Shown one piece after another: positions 7,922 to 17,028 of a stretch of 64,000 nucleotides of DNA. Below the pieces are notes generated by a model, which ran no database searches, was not told the DNA's origin, and saw only the letters and a program-made list of their open reading frames with translations. This DNA is from Novosphingobium sp. (lineage in GTDB: Bacteria; Pseudomonadota; Alphaproteobacteria; Sphingomonadales; Sphingomonadaceae): the NCBI GenBank assembly GCA_017745295.1, contig JAGHZR010000022.1:62001-126000 (forward strand), written 5' to 3'. Numbering within the stretch: position 1 is the first letter of the stretch; each line of letters starts with the position of its first letter. The position numbers and the translations under genes were made by a program.

Positions 7922-8571
7922 TGTCCCAGGAAACCAAAGGCTGGACTCGTGACGAAATGGCCGCCCGCGCGGCGAAGGAGCTTCAGGACGGGTTCTACGT
8001 GAACCTCGGCATCGGCATCCCGACCCTGGTGGCGAACCACGTACCCACCGGCATGACGGTGACGCTCCAGTCGGAAAACGGCATGCTCGGCATCGGGCCG
8101 TTCCCTTATCCGGATGAAGTCGACGCCGACCTCATCAATGCCGGCAAGCAGACCGTCAGCGAACTGCCGCAGTCGGCCTATTTCGACAGCGCCACCAGCT
8201 TCGGCATGATCCGCGGCGGCCATATCGATCTCGCCGTGCTGGGGGCGATGGAGGTTGCCGAGAACGGCGACATCGCCAACTGGATGATCCCCGGCAAGAT
8301 GATCAAGGGCATGGGCGGCGCGATGGACCTCGTGGCCGGCGTGAAGAAGATCATCGTCGTCATGGAGCACAATGCCAAGAACGGCGATCCCAAGTTCATC
8401 CCGGCCTGCACTCTGCCGCTGACCGGCAAGAACGTGATCGACATGATCGTCACCGATCTGGCCGTGTTCCAGCGCCCCGATCACCAGAGTCCGTTCAGGC
8501 TGATCGAACTGGCTCCGGGCGTGACGGCCGAGGAAGTCGCCGCTAAGACCACGGCGCACTACATAACCTGA
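7921..8571 (+). CDS. scoB: 3-oxoacid CoA-transferase subunit B
   Basis: The 216-residue beta subunit that pairs with ScoA. It contains the catalytic loop SENGMLGIGPFP with the glutamate that forms the CoA thioester, preceded by GFYVNLGIGIPTLVANHVP. Further conserved parts are GGHIDLAVLGAMEV and MIPGKMIKGMGGAMDLV. Its ATG at 7921 shares its A with the last base of the scoA stop codon (TGATG). Start choice is clear because MSQETKGWTRDEMA aligns with the usual N-terminus. The next gene, a glutathione transferase, begins 22 bp later and may share the transcript. Confidence 0.94.
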   Translation: MSQETKGWTRDEMAARAAKELQDGFYVNLGIGIPTLVANHVPTGMTVTLQSENGMLGIGPFPYPDEVDADLINAGKQTVSELPQSAYFDSATSFGMIRGGHIDLAVLGAMEVAENGDIANWMIPGKMIKGMGGAMDLVAGVKKIIVVMEHNAKNGDPKFIPACTLPLTGKNVIDMIVTDLAVFQRPDHQSPFRLIELAPGVTAEEVAAKTTAHYIT

Positions 8572-8593
8572 TGCCTGCCAAGGAGAGTTCCGG

Positions 8594-9280
8594 ATGGCCT
8601 ACACCCTGATCACCGCCAATCGGAACTACTCCAGTTGGTCGCTGCGGCCATGGGTGCTGATGAAGGCGCTCGGCATCGATTTCACCGATCGGATCGAGCC
8701 CTTCACCGCCCCTGCCAACTACGAGGCGTTCCGCAGCTTCTCGCCCACCGGCCAGGTCCCGGCCCTGCTCGACGGCGAGCGGACGGTCTGGGATTCGCTG
8801 GGCATCACGCTCTATCTGGCCGACCGCCATCCCGGCATCTGGCCCGCCGACGAAGCCGCCCGCGCCTTCGCGCAGTGCGCCGTCACCGAAATGCACGGCG
8901 GCTTTTCCGCCTTGCGCAGCGATTGCACGATGAACGTCGGCACGCGCGTGCGGCCGAGGGCCATGCGCCCGGCGCTGGTGCGCGATATCGCCCGGCTGCG
9001 GGAGATCTTCAGCGAAGGCCTGTCCCGCTTCGGCGGCCCCTGGCTGGCGGGTGACCGATTCACCGCGATCGACGCCTTCTTCGCGCCGGTTGCCTTCCGC
9101 ATCCGCACTTACGGTCTCGATGTCGGCACCTGCCAGGTCTGGGTCGATACCGTGCTGGACCATCCGGCGATGAAGCAGTGGGAAGCCGAGGCACTGGCCG
9201 AGACCTGGCGCGAGGAAGGCCACGAGGCGGAACTCATGGAATGCGGCGACGTGATCGCCGACTACCGCCCGCAGGGCTGA
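8594..9280 (+). CDS. Glutathione S-transferase family protein
   Basis: A 228-residue cytosolic GST. The N-terminal thioredoxin-like half starts MAYTLITANRNYSSWSLRPW, with the Ser-rich turn where the glutathione-activating Ser sits, and has the cis-Pro region GQVPALLDGERTVWDSL followed by the ITLYLADRHP glutathione-binding edge. The C-terminal half is helical, with FGGPWLAGDRFTAIDAFFAP, the N-capping box typical of GSTs. GGAGAG stands before the ATG. Together with the peroxidase gene 80 bp downstream it makes a small glutathione-dependent detoxification pair. The substrate class cannot be told from sequence alone. Confidence 0.9.
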   Translation: MAYTLITANRNYSSWSLRPWVLMKALGIDFTDRIEPFTAPANYEAFRSFSPTGQVPALLDGERTVWDSLGITLYLADRHPGIWPADEAARAFAQCAVTEMHGGFSALRSDCTMNVGTRVRPRAMRPALVRDIARLREIFSEGLSRFGGPWLAGDRFTAIDAFFAPVAFRIRTYGLDVGTCQVWVDTVLDHPAMKQWEAEALAETWREEGHEAELMECGDVIADYRPQG

Positions 9281-9360
9281 ACCGCGAGGCTGAACGGGCG
9301 TCTTGCCCGCGTCATCGTGCTGGCGCAGTCTCCCCTTCAAACGCAATGGAGAGTCCCCGG

Positions 9361-9906
9361 ATGACCGATATCGCCGCCATTCCCCTGACCCGCATCGACG
9401 GCAGCGCCGACACGCTCGCCAATCACGAAGGCAATGTGCTGCTCGTGGTCAATGTCGCCTCCAAGTGCGGCCTTACGCCGCAGTACGAGGGCCTGGAAAA
9501 GCTCTACGAGGACTACAAGGCCAAGGGCTTCGAAGTGCTCGGCTTCCCGGCCAACGACTTCGGCGCGCAGGAACCCGGCAGCGACGCGGAAATCGTCGAG
9601 TTCTGCCAGCTCAACTACGGTGTCTCGTTCCCGCTCTTCACCAAGGCGGATGTGACCGGCGAGGCCAAGCAGCCGCTCTACGCCGCGCTGACCGATGCGA
9701 TCCCCACCAAGCAGGGCGACGTGGACGGCATGAAGGAGCGCTTCAAGGGCTACGGCATGACGCCCAATGACGATCCCGAAGTGCTGTGGAACTTCGAGAA
9801 GTTCCTGATCGCCCGCGACGGTTCGGTCGTCGGTCGCTTCGCCCCCGGCACCGCGCCGCAGGATGCCCTGCTGGTCGATGCCATCGAGGCCGAGCTGGCG
9901 AAGTAA
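9361..9906 (+). CDS. Glutathione peroxidase
   Basis: A 181-residue thiol peroxidase of the GPx/BtuE family that reduces hydroperoxides. The active-site loop is NVASKCGLTPQY with the peroxidatic Cys at about residue 37. The second Gln-containing motif reads GFPANDFGAQEPG and the Trp motif is LWNFEKFLI. There is no signal peptide, so it is cytoplasmic. The ATG at 9361 is preceded by GGAGAG; an in-frame ATG five codons upstream (9346) has no ribosome site. It converges on the CHAT-protein gene with only 22 bp between stops and no visible terminator. Confidence 0.93.
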   Translation: MTDIAAIPLTRIDGSADTLANHEGNVLLVVNVASKCGLTPQYEGLEKLYEDYKAKGFEVLGFPANDFGAQEPGSDAEIVEFCQLNYGVSFPLFTKADVTGEAKQPLYAALTDAIPTKQGDVDGMKERFKGYGMTPNDDPEVLWNFEKFLIARDGSVVGRFAPGTAPQDALLVDAIEAELAK

Positions 9907-9928
9907 GCTGTCGGAGCCGGGCGGGCGT

Positions 9929-12856
9929 TCAGTTCCCTACCAATACGAAGGGCGCCCATGTCGCCGGATGGGCGCCGCCCGGTATCGTCGGGTCGCGCAG
10001 GACTTCGACTTGCGCGCGGCGGAGGGCTTCGGCGCGGCTGGTCCGGCCGTGCGCAGCTTCCACCGTCCGCAAGGTGAGGCGGCTGGCGACGTCGTCGCGC
10101 ACCGGCCAGTGCGAGAGCAGTAAGGCCCGCGCCCCCGCCGAGACGAAAGCGCGGGCAAGGCCGGAATAGGTCGGCGCATTTTCGCTCTCCCCGGCACTGG
10201 TGTCGCAGGCGGAGAGGATCACCCAGTCGGCATCGAGTTTGAGCTGCGCCACCTCGGAGGCGGTGAGCAGGCCGTCCTCGTCCTCGGCCGCCCCCGCTGA
10301 CACGTCCGAGGGCGGCGTCAGCACCAGCGCAGGCTCGACGAGGTTGCGATAGGCGCCGCCGACAAGCCCGTGGGTGGCGAAAGCGATCACGCCGGCTCTT
10401 GAAAGCGGCGCGGCCTTCACGGCGGCTTCGGTCGCTTGCGCGCCCATGTAGAGTTGCCGCTCGCCGGGGACGTTCCTCGCCATCGCCTGCAACTCACGCT
10501 CGGCGCCGGGAAGCGGGGGAAGCTGGGCGGGATCGACCGCTGGAAGCGCGCCCGAGGGGTTTTCCGGGAGGATGGGCGTCGCCAGGATCGGCGCACCGAT
10601 CCCGGCAAATCCGTGAGGGCGGCTGCGGTGCCGTCCGCCCTCGGCAAGCGAGGCGGCACTGACCAGCGTGCTCACCGCCTGGCGGCGCGCCAGCCAGGCG
10701 GTGTCGCGCAGGGCCTGCGGGTCGGCGTCGTCGCCTTCCGGCGGTGCGGTCACCAGGGTGCCGAACGGCAGCGAGGCGAGCATTCCCGGCGTCAGGATCG
10801 CAAGATCGCGGCTTCCGCGCAGAGCCTGGGCGATCGGCGCGGGAAACAGCAGCTGATAGAGCCGCCAGGCGGTCCGGCGGTCGAAGGCGGCAGTGCCGTC
10901 GGTAAGCACGCCGTCCGCTATCGAGGCGCGCAGCTTGCGTTGAAGCTCGGAGAAGCGGCGCGAGGCAATCGGCGTTTCGGAGGCCGCGACCGTGTCGCGG
11001 GTGACGGCCATGACCACGAGACCGTCGGCATCCTGACCATAGAGCACCAGCGCCTGCCCGCGCCCGAGCCTGGCTTGCGCGGCGGCGAGCGTGGACGGCT
11101 CGAAGGCGGTCAGCGAGGCGTAGCCGGGGACCAGCTTGCCGATCCGGTCGTCCAGCACGCGCAATTGCTGCTCGGCGGCGGCGATGGCGCGTGCGGTTCC
11201 TCCTTCGGAGGCGGATTCGCTGTGATCGAGGCCGACCTCGCGGTCCTGCCGTTTGCGCAGTTCGCGCAGTTCGGCACCGGCGGAGAGATAGGCGCGAATG
11301 GCGTCGTCGGCCTCCGGACCGTAGCGGTCGCGAATGGCATCGACGGAGGTGAAGGCGGTCTGGAGATCGCCCATGCCCGCCATCTGCAAGGCGTCGAAGG
11401 CGGTTTCCCGGTCACCGGCGGCCATCGCGATCCGGGCTTCGACGACGAAGGTGGCGGCGGCCTGGTCGCGCAGGCGGATCGTGCCGGTGGCGGCGGTGCT
11501 GCGATCCAGCAGGTGGGTGCGCAGCCCTGTCATCGCCGGTTTCAGGGCGGCCAGCGCAGTGGCGGGATTGCCCCGGCGCGCGTCGATCGCGGCGCGCACG
11601 GCCAGTCCGGAGACGCGGTCGAGGTTGGTCGGCAAGGCGCGGCGGGCATAGGCCGCGTTCACATGGTCGAGCAGGGCCTGCGCGGGGTCGACGTCCCCGG
11701 TGGCGACGAGCATCTTGGCAAGGCTGAGTTCGGCGCGCAGCACTTCGGGATCGTCGGGCGAGGAGGCGATGCGGCGGGCCATGCCGAGCGCCTTGCGGTA
11801 GAGCGCGAGGGCGCGCTCGGTCTGGCCGTCGTCGCGGACGATGCGGGCGATCTGGCCGAACACGTTGGCGCCGGACATCGGCTGGGCCGAAGGGGGCAGG
11901 GCCTCGAAGATCGTCGCGGACCGTTCGTAGAAGGCCAGTGCCTCCTCCGAAAACCCCGCGAGGTCGAGCGCATAGGCGACGGCGTTGAGCGAATAGCCGA
12001 GGTCGCGCTCGTCGGGATTGCTGCGGGCCATGCGCAGGTCCAGCGCGCGGCGCAGGATCGGCGTGGCCTGGGCATAGAGCCCGGCATCGTTGAGCGCCGC
12101 GCCGAGCGCATTGAGCGCGGCCAGGGTCAGGCGGTGATCCTGGCCGAGGTGGGCGTCGGCCCAGGTCGCGGCGGCGCGGGCGGCGTCCACGGCGGATGTC
12201 GAATCGCCCGCCTGGATCTGGAGCGTGCTGAGGGTTATGCCGTAGACGACCGGCGATTCCACGTTCCGGTCGGTGCGCGTCGCGGCGGCGCGGGCGATTC
12301 CGACGGCCTCGCGGATGCGGGGGATCGCTTCCAGCGGCAATCCGCGCCGATAGTCGATCAGGGCAAGGCCGTAGAGCGCGGCGGCATATTCGCTGCTGTC
12401 CTTCCCGGCGATGCTCTCGCTGAGACCGAGTGCGCGCAGCTTGTAGGCGCGGGCCTCGTCCAGCCTGCCGAGGCTGGAAAGGGCGGAGCCGATGTTGTTG
12501 ACGATGTCGGCGCGGCGCGGTGTCATCGGTTCGCCCCGTGCGGCCATGTCGGCATCGAACTTGCGGAAGACGGCGAGGGCATCCTCGTAGCGGCCCAGCC
12601 AGAACAGCGCTTCGCCGCGTGTCGCCTCGACCAGCAGCATGTCGCGCGGATCGACTTTGTCGGACTGGCGTGCGCGGGCCAGCGCGGCATCGATCCGGCG
12701 CAGGGCGGCCTTCGGGTCGCCGGAGGTATCGTAGTCCGCAAGCACGCGAATTTCCTGTACGGGCGCTGCGGGTGCAGGGAGGCCGGCCGCCTGCGCCGCC
12801 GTACCGAGTCCCGCCACAAAACCTGCCGCCAGGCAGGCCCAACGCCGCATCGTCAT
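9929..12856 (-). CDS. Secreted TPR-repeat protein with C-terminal CHAT (caspase-like) domain
   Basis: A 975-residue protein with a signal peptide (MTMRRWACLAAGFVAGLGTA, cut near AQA) and a long helical region of tetratricopeptide-like repeats (about 40-450, many with the A-x3-G-x2-Y spacing, such as LYRKALGMARR). A CHAT domain follows (about 700-975). The caspase-like pair is visible: His near residue 829 in FATHG and Cys near 884 in LSACDTS, so it is probably an active cysteine protease. Export of a CHAT protein suggests a periplasmic role, but its partner is unknown. It is transcribed alone, convergent with the peroxidase gene. Confidence 0.88.
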   Translation of the reverse strand: MTMRRWACLAAGFVAGLGTAAQAAGLPAPAAPVQEIRVLADYDTSGDPKAALRRIDAALARARQSDKVDPRDMLLVEATRGEALFWLGRYEDALAVFRKFDADMAARGEPMTPRRADIVNNIGSALSSLGRLDEARAYKLRALGLSESIAGKDSSEYAAALYGLALIDYRRGLPLEAIPRIREAVGIARAAATRTDRNVESPVVYGITLSTLQIQAGDSTSAVDAARAAATWADAHLGQDHRLTLAALNALGAALNDAGLYAQATPILRRALDLRMARSNPDERDLGYSLNAVAYALDLAGFSEEALAFYERSATIFEALPPSAQPMSGANVFGQIARIVRDDGQTERALALYRKALGMARRIASSPDDPEVLRAELSLAKMLVATGDVDPAQALLDHVNAAYARRALPTNLDRVSGLAVRAAIDARRGNPATALAALKPAMTGLRTHLLDRSTAATGTIRLRDQAAATFVVEARIAMAAGDRETAFDALQMAGMGDLQTAFTSVDAIRDRYGPEADDAIRAYLSAGAELRELRKRQDREVGLDHSESASEGGTARAIAAAEQQLRVLDDRIGKLVPGYASLTAFEPSTLAAAQARLGRGQALVLYGQDADGLVVMAVTRDTVAASETPIASRRFSELQRKLRASIADGVLTDGTAAFDRRTAWRLYQLLFPAPIAQALRGSRDLAILTPGMLASLPFGTLVTAPPEGDDADPQALRDTAWLARRQAVSTLVSAASLAEGGRHRSRPHGFAGIGAPILATPILPENPSGALPAVDPAQLPPLPGAERELQAMARNVPGERQLYMGAQATEAAVKAAPLSRAGVIAFATHGLVGGAYRNLVEPALVLTPPSDVSAGAAEDEDGLLTASEVAQLKLDADWVILSACDTSAGESENAPTYSGLARAFVSAGARALLLSHWPVRDDVASRLTLRTVEAAHGRTSRAEALRRAQVEVLRDPTIPGGAHPATWAPFVLVGN

Positions 12857-12993
12857 CTATGCCCCCCGGCCGGGCATCGACTCATGGGTGCATCCCGCGT
12901 CGAGTCCGGCTACCCGCTATTCAAGCGCAGGATTTGGCGGGCGGGGCAAGCGCCGAATTGTTCTTTCGGATCAAGCGCCTCTTTACAGGACGC

Positions 12994-13845
12994 TCAGCCC
13001 TCGCCGGTGGCGACCGGGCGGGCGGGGTCGGCGATCCATTCACTCCACGATCCGGGATAGAGGCGCGGCTGGGGCAGGCCCGCTACCGCCATGGCCAGGG
13101 CATTGTGACAGGCCGTTACCCCCGAGCCGCAGGAGAGCACCGCCGGAGCCTCTCCCAGCAGCGCCGTGAAGGCGGCGGCGAGGTCGGCGGCAGGCAGGAA
13201 GTGGCCGTCCGGGCCGAGGTTGCCGCGGAAGAAGCGGTTGCGGGCACCGGGGACATGGCCCGCGACCGGATCGATCGGATTGGGATCGCCACGAAAGCGC
13301 GAGGGATCGCGAGCGTCCAGCACTTGCGCTTCGCGGCTGTCGATATTGGCGAGCACCTGCCGCGCGGTAAGCGGCGCGGGCACCAGCGTCTCACCGGCGG
13401 TGAAGTCGCCGGGGGCAGTGGGCGAGGGATCGCCGGTCTCCATCGGCAGGCCTGCTTCGGCCCAGGCCTGCTTGCCGCCGTCGAGCACGGCGACCTCTGC
13501 GTGCCCGACCCAGCGCAGCAGCCACCAGGCGCGCGCCGCCCAGGCGCCGCCGCTCGAATCGCAGGCGACCACCTGCTGCCCGCGCTTCAGCCCCTGCGCG
13601 CGCAGCCAGGCGGCGAAGGCGACCTGGGCAGGAAGCGGATGGCGGCCGTTGGTGCCGTCCGAGGGCGCGGCGAGATCGTCGTCGAGATGGGCATAGCGCG
13701 CGCCCGGCAGGTGTCCGGCGCGATAGGCCTCGCGTCCCTTGTCCGGTGCGCCCAGTTCGAAGTCGCAGTCGAGGATCAGCACGTCCTCTCCGGCGGCGAG
13801 GAGGTCGTGAAGCTGGGGCACGGAAATCAGGGTCTGGAATGCCAT
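12994..13845 (-). CDS. sseA: 3-mercaptopyruvate sulfurtransferase
   Basis: A 283-residue protein with two rhodanese domains. The inactive first domain carries VVACDSSGGAWAAR; the second has the active-site loop SCGSGVTACHNALA. The CGSGVT loop marks 3-mercaptopyruvate rather than thiosulfate as sulfur donor (rhodanese proper has CRxGxR). The intervening HVPGARN segment is conserved. It has no signal peptide. It lies downstream of metK on the same strand but behind that gene's strong terminator, so it is likely its own unit. Confidence 0.92.
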   Translation of the reverse strand: MAFQTLISVPQLHDLLAAGEDVLILDCDFELGAPDKGREAYRAGHLPGARYAHLDDDLAAPSDGTNGRHPLPAQVAFAAWLRAQGLKRGQQVVACDSSGGAWAARAWWLLRWVGHAEVAVLDGGKQAWAEAGLPMETGDPSPTAPGDFTAGETLVPAPLTARQVLANIDSREAQVLDARDPSRFRGDPNPIDPVAGHVPGARNRFFRGNLGPDGHFLPAADLAAAFTALLGEAPAVLSCGSGVTACHNALAMAVAGLPQPRLYPGSWSEWIADPARPVATGEG

Positions 13846-13962
13846 CGGTCTGCCTTGGAGAATTGCCGCGCGGCGTTAGGAGACGAGGCGGCCGCTGTCG
13901 ACGCCGCCCGTCTCAATTGGCACCCGGACCGGCGCCTTGCAACCGGGCGCCGGAAACGAAAA

Positions 13963-13995
13963 CGGGCCGGGTCTCCACTGGGGAAACCCGGCCCG
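13963..13995 (-). terminator. Intrinsic terminator of metK
   Basis: Perfect 10-bp stem CGGGCCGGGT / ACCCGGCCCG (13963-13972 with 13986-13995), 13-nt loop. On the minus strand it is followed by TTTTCGTTT. It begins 28 bp past the metK stop. Confidence 0.88.
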
Positions 13996-14023
13996 CTTCA
14001 AGGCCTTCCGGCTGTCCTGAGGA

Positions 14024-15241
14024 TCAGGCCAGTGCGGCCTTCAGGGCATCGGCAAGGTCGGTGCGCTCCCAGGGGAACAGGTCGCCTTCCGGCTTGCGGC
14101 CGAAGTGGCCGTAAGCGGCGGTCTTGCCGTAGATCGGCTTGTTGAGGCCGAGACCGGTACGGATGCCGCGCGGGGTCAGGCCGCCGAGCGTGTCGGCCGC
14201 GACCTTGGTGATCGCGTCTTCAAGCGCGGCATCGCTGGCGGTGCCGGTGCCGTGGGTGTCGACGTAAAGCGAAAGCGGCTCCGACACGCCGATGGCGTAG
14301 GCGATCTGGATCGTGCAGCGCTTGGCAAGGCCCGCGGCGACGACGTTCTTCGCGAGGTAGCGGGTGACATAGGCGGCCGAGCGGTCGACCTTGGTCGGGT
14401 CCTTGCCCGAGAAGGCGCCGCCGCCGTGCGGTGCCGCGCCGCCGTAGGTGTCGACGATGATCTTGCGACCGGTGAGACCGGCATCGCCGTCAGGGCCGCC
14501 GATCTCGAACTTGCCGGTCGGGTTGATGTGGAACTTGGTGTTCTCGGTGACGAAGCCCTCGGGCAGGATCTCGCCCACGGCCTTCTTCACATAGGCCTTG
14601 AGTTCCGCGTCCTTGGCGCCTTCGTGGTAGCCGGCCTTGTGCTGGGTCGAGACGACCACGGCGGTTGCTTCCACCGGCACGCCGTCCTTGAAGCGCAGGG
14701 TCACCTGGCTCTTGGCGTCGGGCTCCAGGAACGGCGCCGCGCCCGAGTGGCGGTCGGCGGCGAGGCGTTCGAGGATCTTGTGGCTGTAGTCGAGCGTGGC
14801 GGGCATGAGGTCCGGCGTCTCGTCGCAGGCGAAACCGAACATGATGCCCTGGTCGCCCGCGCCTTCGTCCTTGTTGCCGGCCGAGTCCACGCCCTGCGCG
14901 ATGTCGGCGCTCTGCGGGTGCAGGTGGTTTTCGAACAGCAGGTCCTGCCAGTGGAACCCGGCCTGTTCGTAGCCGATGCGCTTCACGGTCTCACGGACGA
15001 TGTGCTGGATTTCCTCCTGCGCGCCGTCTTCCCAGTGACCGTCCTTGTCGATCATGCCCTTGCCGCGAACTTCGCCCGCAAGAACGACGCGCTGGGTGGT
15101 GGTCAGGGTTTCGCAAGCGACGCGCGCTTCCGGGTCCTTCGAGAGGAAAAGATCGACGATGGCGTCGGAAATCTGGTCCGAAACCTTGTCGGGATGGCCT
15201 TCCGAGACGCTCTCGGAAGTGAAGACATAGTCATTTCGCAT
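14024..15241 (-). CDS. metK: S-adenosylmethionine synthetase
   Basis: A 405-residue enzyme making S-adenosylmethionine from methionine and ATP. The N-terminus SESVSEGHPDKVSDQISDAI carries the ATP-binding His and metal Asp. GDQGIMFGFACDE is the second signature, and GGAAPHGGGAFSGKDPTKVD is the phosphate loop with Lys and Asp ligands. The length is slightly above the 384 residues of E. coli MetK because of insertions usual in alphaproteobacteria. The gene starts 41 bp after lnt, so the two may be cotranscribed. A hairpin occupies most of the gap and ends 7 bp before the ATG, and no strong Shine-Dalgarno is seen. Confidence 0.97.
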   Translation of the reverse strand: MRNDYVFTSESVSEGHPDKVSDQISDAIVDLFLSKDPEARVACETLTTTQRVVLAGEVRGKGMIDKDGHWEDGAQEEIQHIVRETVKRIGYEQAGFHWQDLLFENHLHPQSADIAQGVDSAGNKDEGAGDQGIMFGFACDETPDLMPATLDYSHKILERLAADRHSGAAPFLEPDAKSQVTLRFKDGVPVEATAVVVSTQHKAGYHEGAKDAELKAYVKKAVGEILPEGFVTENTKFHINPTGKFEIGGPDGDAGLTGRKIIVDTYGGAAPHGGGAFSGKDPTKVDRSAAYVTRYLAKNVVAAGLAKRCTIQIAYAIGVSEPLSLYVDTHGTGTASDAALEDAITKVAADTLGGLTPRGIRTGLGLNKPIYGKTAAYGHFGRKPEGDLFPWERTDLADALKAALA

Positions 15242-15248
15242 CGTGACA

Positions 15249-15274
15249 CCACATATAAAGAAATCTTTATGTGG
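15249..15274 (-). promoter_or_regulatory. Hairpin in the metK 5' leader
   Basis: On the minus strand CCACATA and TATGTGG pair, extended inward by AAGA / TCTT with a two-base bulge and a short TT loop. It sits between the lnt stop and the metK ATG, ending 7 nt before the start, where it could control ribosome access. It is too short for a known SAM riboswitch class as far as I can see. Confidence 0.45.
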
Positions 15275-15282
15275 GTGCAGGT

Positions 15283-16929
15283 CTAGCGGCGACGGCGGCG
15301 GAGCGCAATAACGGAAAGCGCAACAATCCAGAAAGCCATGGCAAGCGCCAGCGGCAGCCAGTTTCCGAAAATTGCGAAAGGCGTGGGTTCGTGCGGCGGC
15401 GGGATGCGCCCGTCGAGCCGTCCGGCCTCATGCCAGGGGACATGGGCGCGGATCAGTCCGTCGGCATCGATCACCGCGCTGATCCCGGTGGTGGTGGAGC
15501 GCATGACCGGCAGGCCCTCCTCCATCGCGCGCAGCCGCGCCTGGGCCAGGTGCTGCGGCGGTCCCCATCGCCCGAACCAGCCGTCGTTGGAAGGATTGAA
15601 GATGTAGTCCGGACGGACTCGGGGATCGACGACGTGGCCGCTGAAGACGATCTCGTAACAGATCTGCACGCCGACTTTGCCCCAGCGGCCCATGTCGAAA
15701 CTGCGCGGGCCGGGGCCGGGCCAGAAGTCCATGGCACCGGGCACCAGACGGGTGGCGCCTAGCGGTTCGAGCAGCCAGCGCAGTGCCAGATACTCCCCGT
15801 AGGGCACGAGATGGGCCTTGGAATAGCTCGCCAGCAGATTGCCGTCGCCGTCGATCATCGAGACCGAATTGCGGGCGGCGACGGCCTCCTCGTCCTTGAG
15901 CACCAGATCGACCGCGCCGGTCATCAGCAGGCCATAGGGGCCGATCACCCGGCCGATGCGCTCGCGGGCGAGCACCGGATCGCCCGCATAGGTATACATG
16001 CGGTAGAGAAACGGCGGATAGCCGTCGCGGATATAGTCGCCGAGACCCGATTCCGGCCAGAACACCACGCGGGTCTCGCCCGGCGAACGCGGCACGGAGA
16101 GGCGCGCGAGCTTGACGAAGTTGCCCTCGTAATAGCGCGGATCGTCGATGAATTCCTGCCGGATGTCGGGCTGTACCAGCGTGTAGCGCACCGCGCCTTC
16201 GCTGCGCTCGGCCCAGCGGTCGGGCAGTATCATCAGCGCGGTGAGGGCGGCGAAAGCGGCGAGGGCGGGCAGCGGCCAGAGCCAGCGCGCGAAACCGGCG
16301 GAAGCGCGCGACAGGCGCCAGAACAGGCCGGGCAGGCAGGCGATCAGGACCAGCAGGCCGGAAAGGCCGTAAGTTCCGACCCAGGGTACGGTGATAGCGA
16401 GACCCCGGCTCTGGTAGCCCCCGAGCAGGGCGATGCCGAGCGGATTCCAGGCGAAGCCGGTGAAGACCCAGGCGCGCAGCCACTCGCTGACGATCCAGGC
16501 CGGTGCGAAGGCGAGGGCGAGGAGGAGGAAGGCGAAGGGTCCCTTGCGATTCCCCGATCCGTCGAGCCGCAGCACGAGCCAAGCGCCCAGCGCGGCAAGG
16601 CCGGGATAGATCGCGAGGAAGAGCGAGAGCAGGAACACCGCGACCATGCCGAGCCAGCCGGGCATCGAGGCCTGATAGGTGAAAGCGGTCGCGATCCAGT
16701 TGTTGCCGAGCGTGAAGTGCCCGAGGCCGAAGCACCAGCCGATCAGGAAGGCGCGCTGCCAGCCGGGCGCGCGGATCACGAGTTCGGCCAGCACGGCCAC
16801 GCCGATCAGCGTCAGCGGCCAGAGCGCCAGCGGCTGGAAGCCGCAGGCAGCAGCGGTGCCTGCGAGAATCGCGGCGAGACCGGCCGCAAGGCGCGGGCGG
16901 CGTTCGAGAAAGTCCAGTGCGGGTTTCAG
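15283..16929 (-). CDS. lnt: Apolipoprotein N-acyltransferase
   Basis: Inner-membrane enzyme that adds the third acyl chain to lipoproteins. About six to eight hydrophobic segments fill the N-terminal 220 residues, followed by a periplasmic nitrilase domain with the catalytic triad in VVFWPESGLG (Glu), SKAHLVPYGEY (Lys) and VQICYEIVF (Cys), and a last membrane segment. The first common start codon is GTG at 16800 (505 residues). However, the frame stays open upstream and encodes RLAAGLAAILAGTAAACGF and QPLALWPLTLIG, a typical Lnt N-terminus. No ATG, GTG or TTG covers it; CTG at 16929, with GAGG 7 nt before it, is my best guess (548 residues). metK follows 41 bp downstream. Confidence 0.9.
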   Translation of the reverse strand: MKPALDFLERRPRLAAGLAAILAGTAAACGFQPLALWPLTLIGVAVLAELVIRAPGWQRAFLIGWCFGLGHFTLGNNWIATAFTYQASMPGWLGMVAVFLLSLFLAIYPGLAALGAWLVLRLDGSGNRKGPFAFLLLALAFAPAWIVSEWLRAWVFTGFAWNPLGIALLGGYQSRGLAITVPWVGTYGLSGLLVLIACLPGLFWRLSRASAGFARWLWPLPALAAFAALTALMILPDRWAERSEGAVRYTLVQPDIRQEFIDDPRYYEGNFVKLARLSVPRSPGETRVVFWPESGLGDYIRDGYPPFLYRMYTYAGDPVLARERIGRVIGPYGLLMTGAVDLVLKDEEAVAARNSVSMIDGDGNLLASYSKAHLVPYGEYLALRWLLEPLGATRLVPGAMDFWPGPGPRSFDMGRWGKVGVQICYEIVFSGHVVDPRVRPDYIFNPSNDGWFGRWGPPQHLAQARLRAMEEGLPVMRSTTTGISAVIDADGLIRAHVPWHEAGRLDGRIPPPHEPTPFAIFGNWLPLALAMAFWIVALSVIALRRRRR

Positions 16930-17028
16930 AGCCGGGCCTCGTGCCGAAGGAGATCGATGCCGCCGCTATGGAGGGGCAGGGCGGTGCGACGCAAGCGAAG
17001 TTCGCGCGAAAGTGAGGCCTTTCAAACG

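Noticed and set aside
15242..15282. SAM riboswitch upstream of metK
   Set aside because: The whole gap is 41 bp and shows a single hairpin; I cannot see the conserved loops of SAM-II or SAM/SAH classes, so I list it only as a hairpin.
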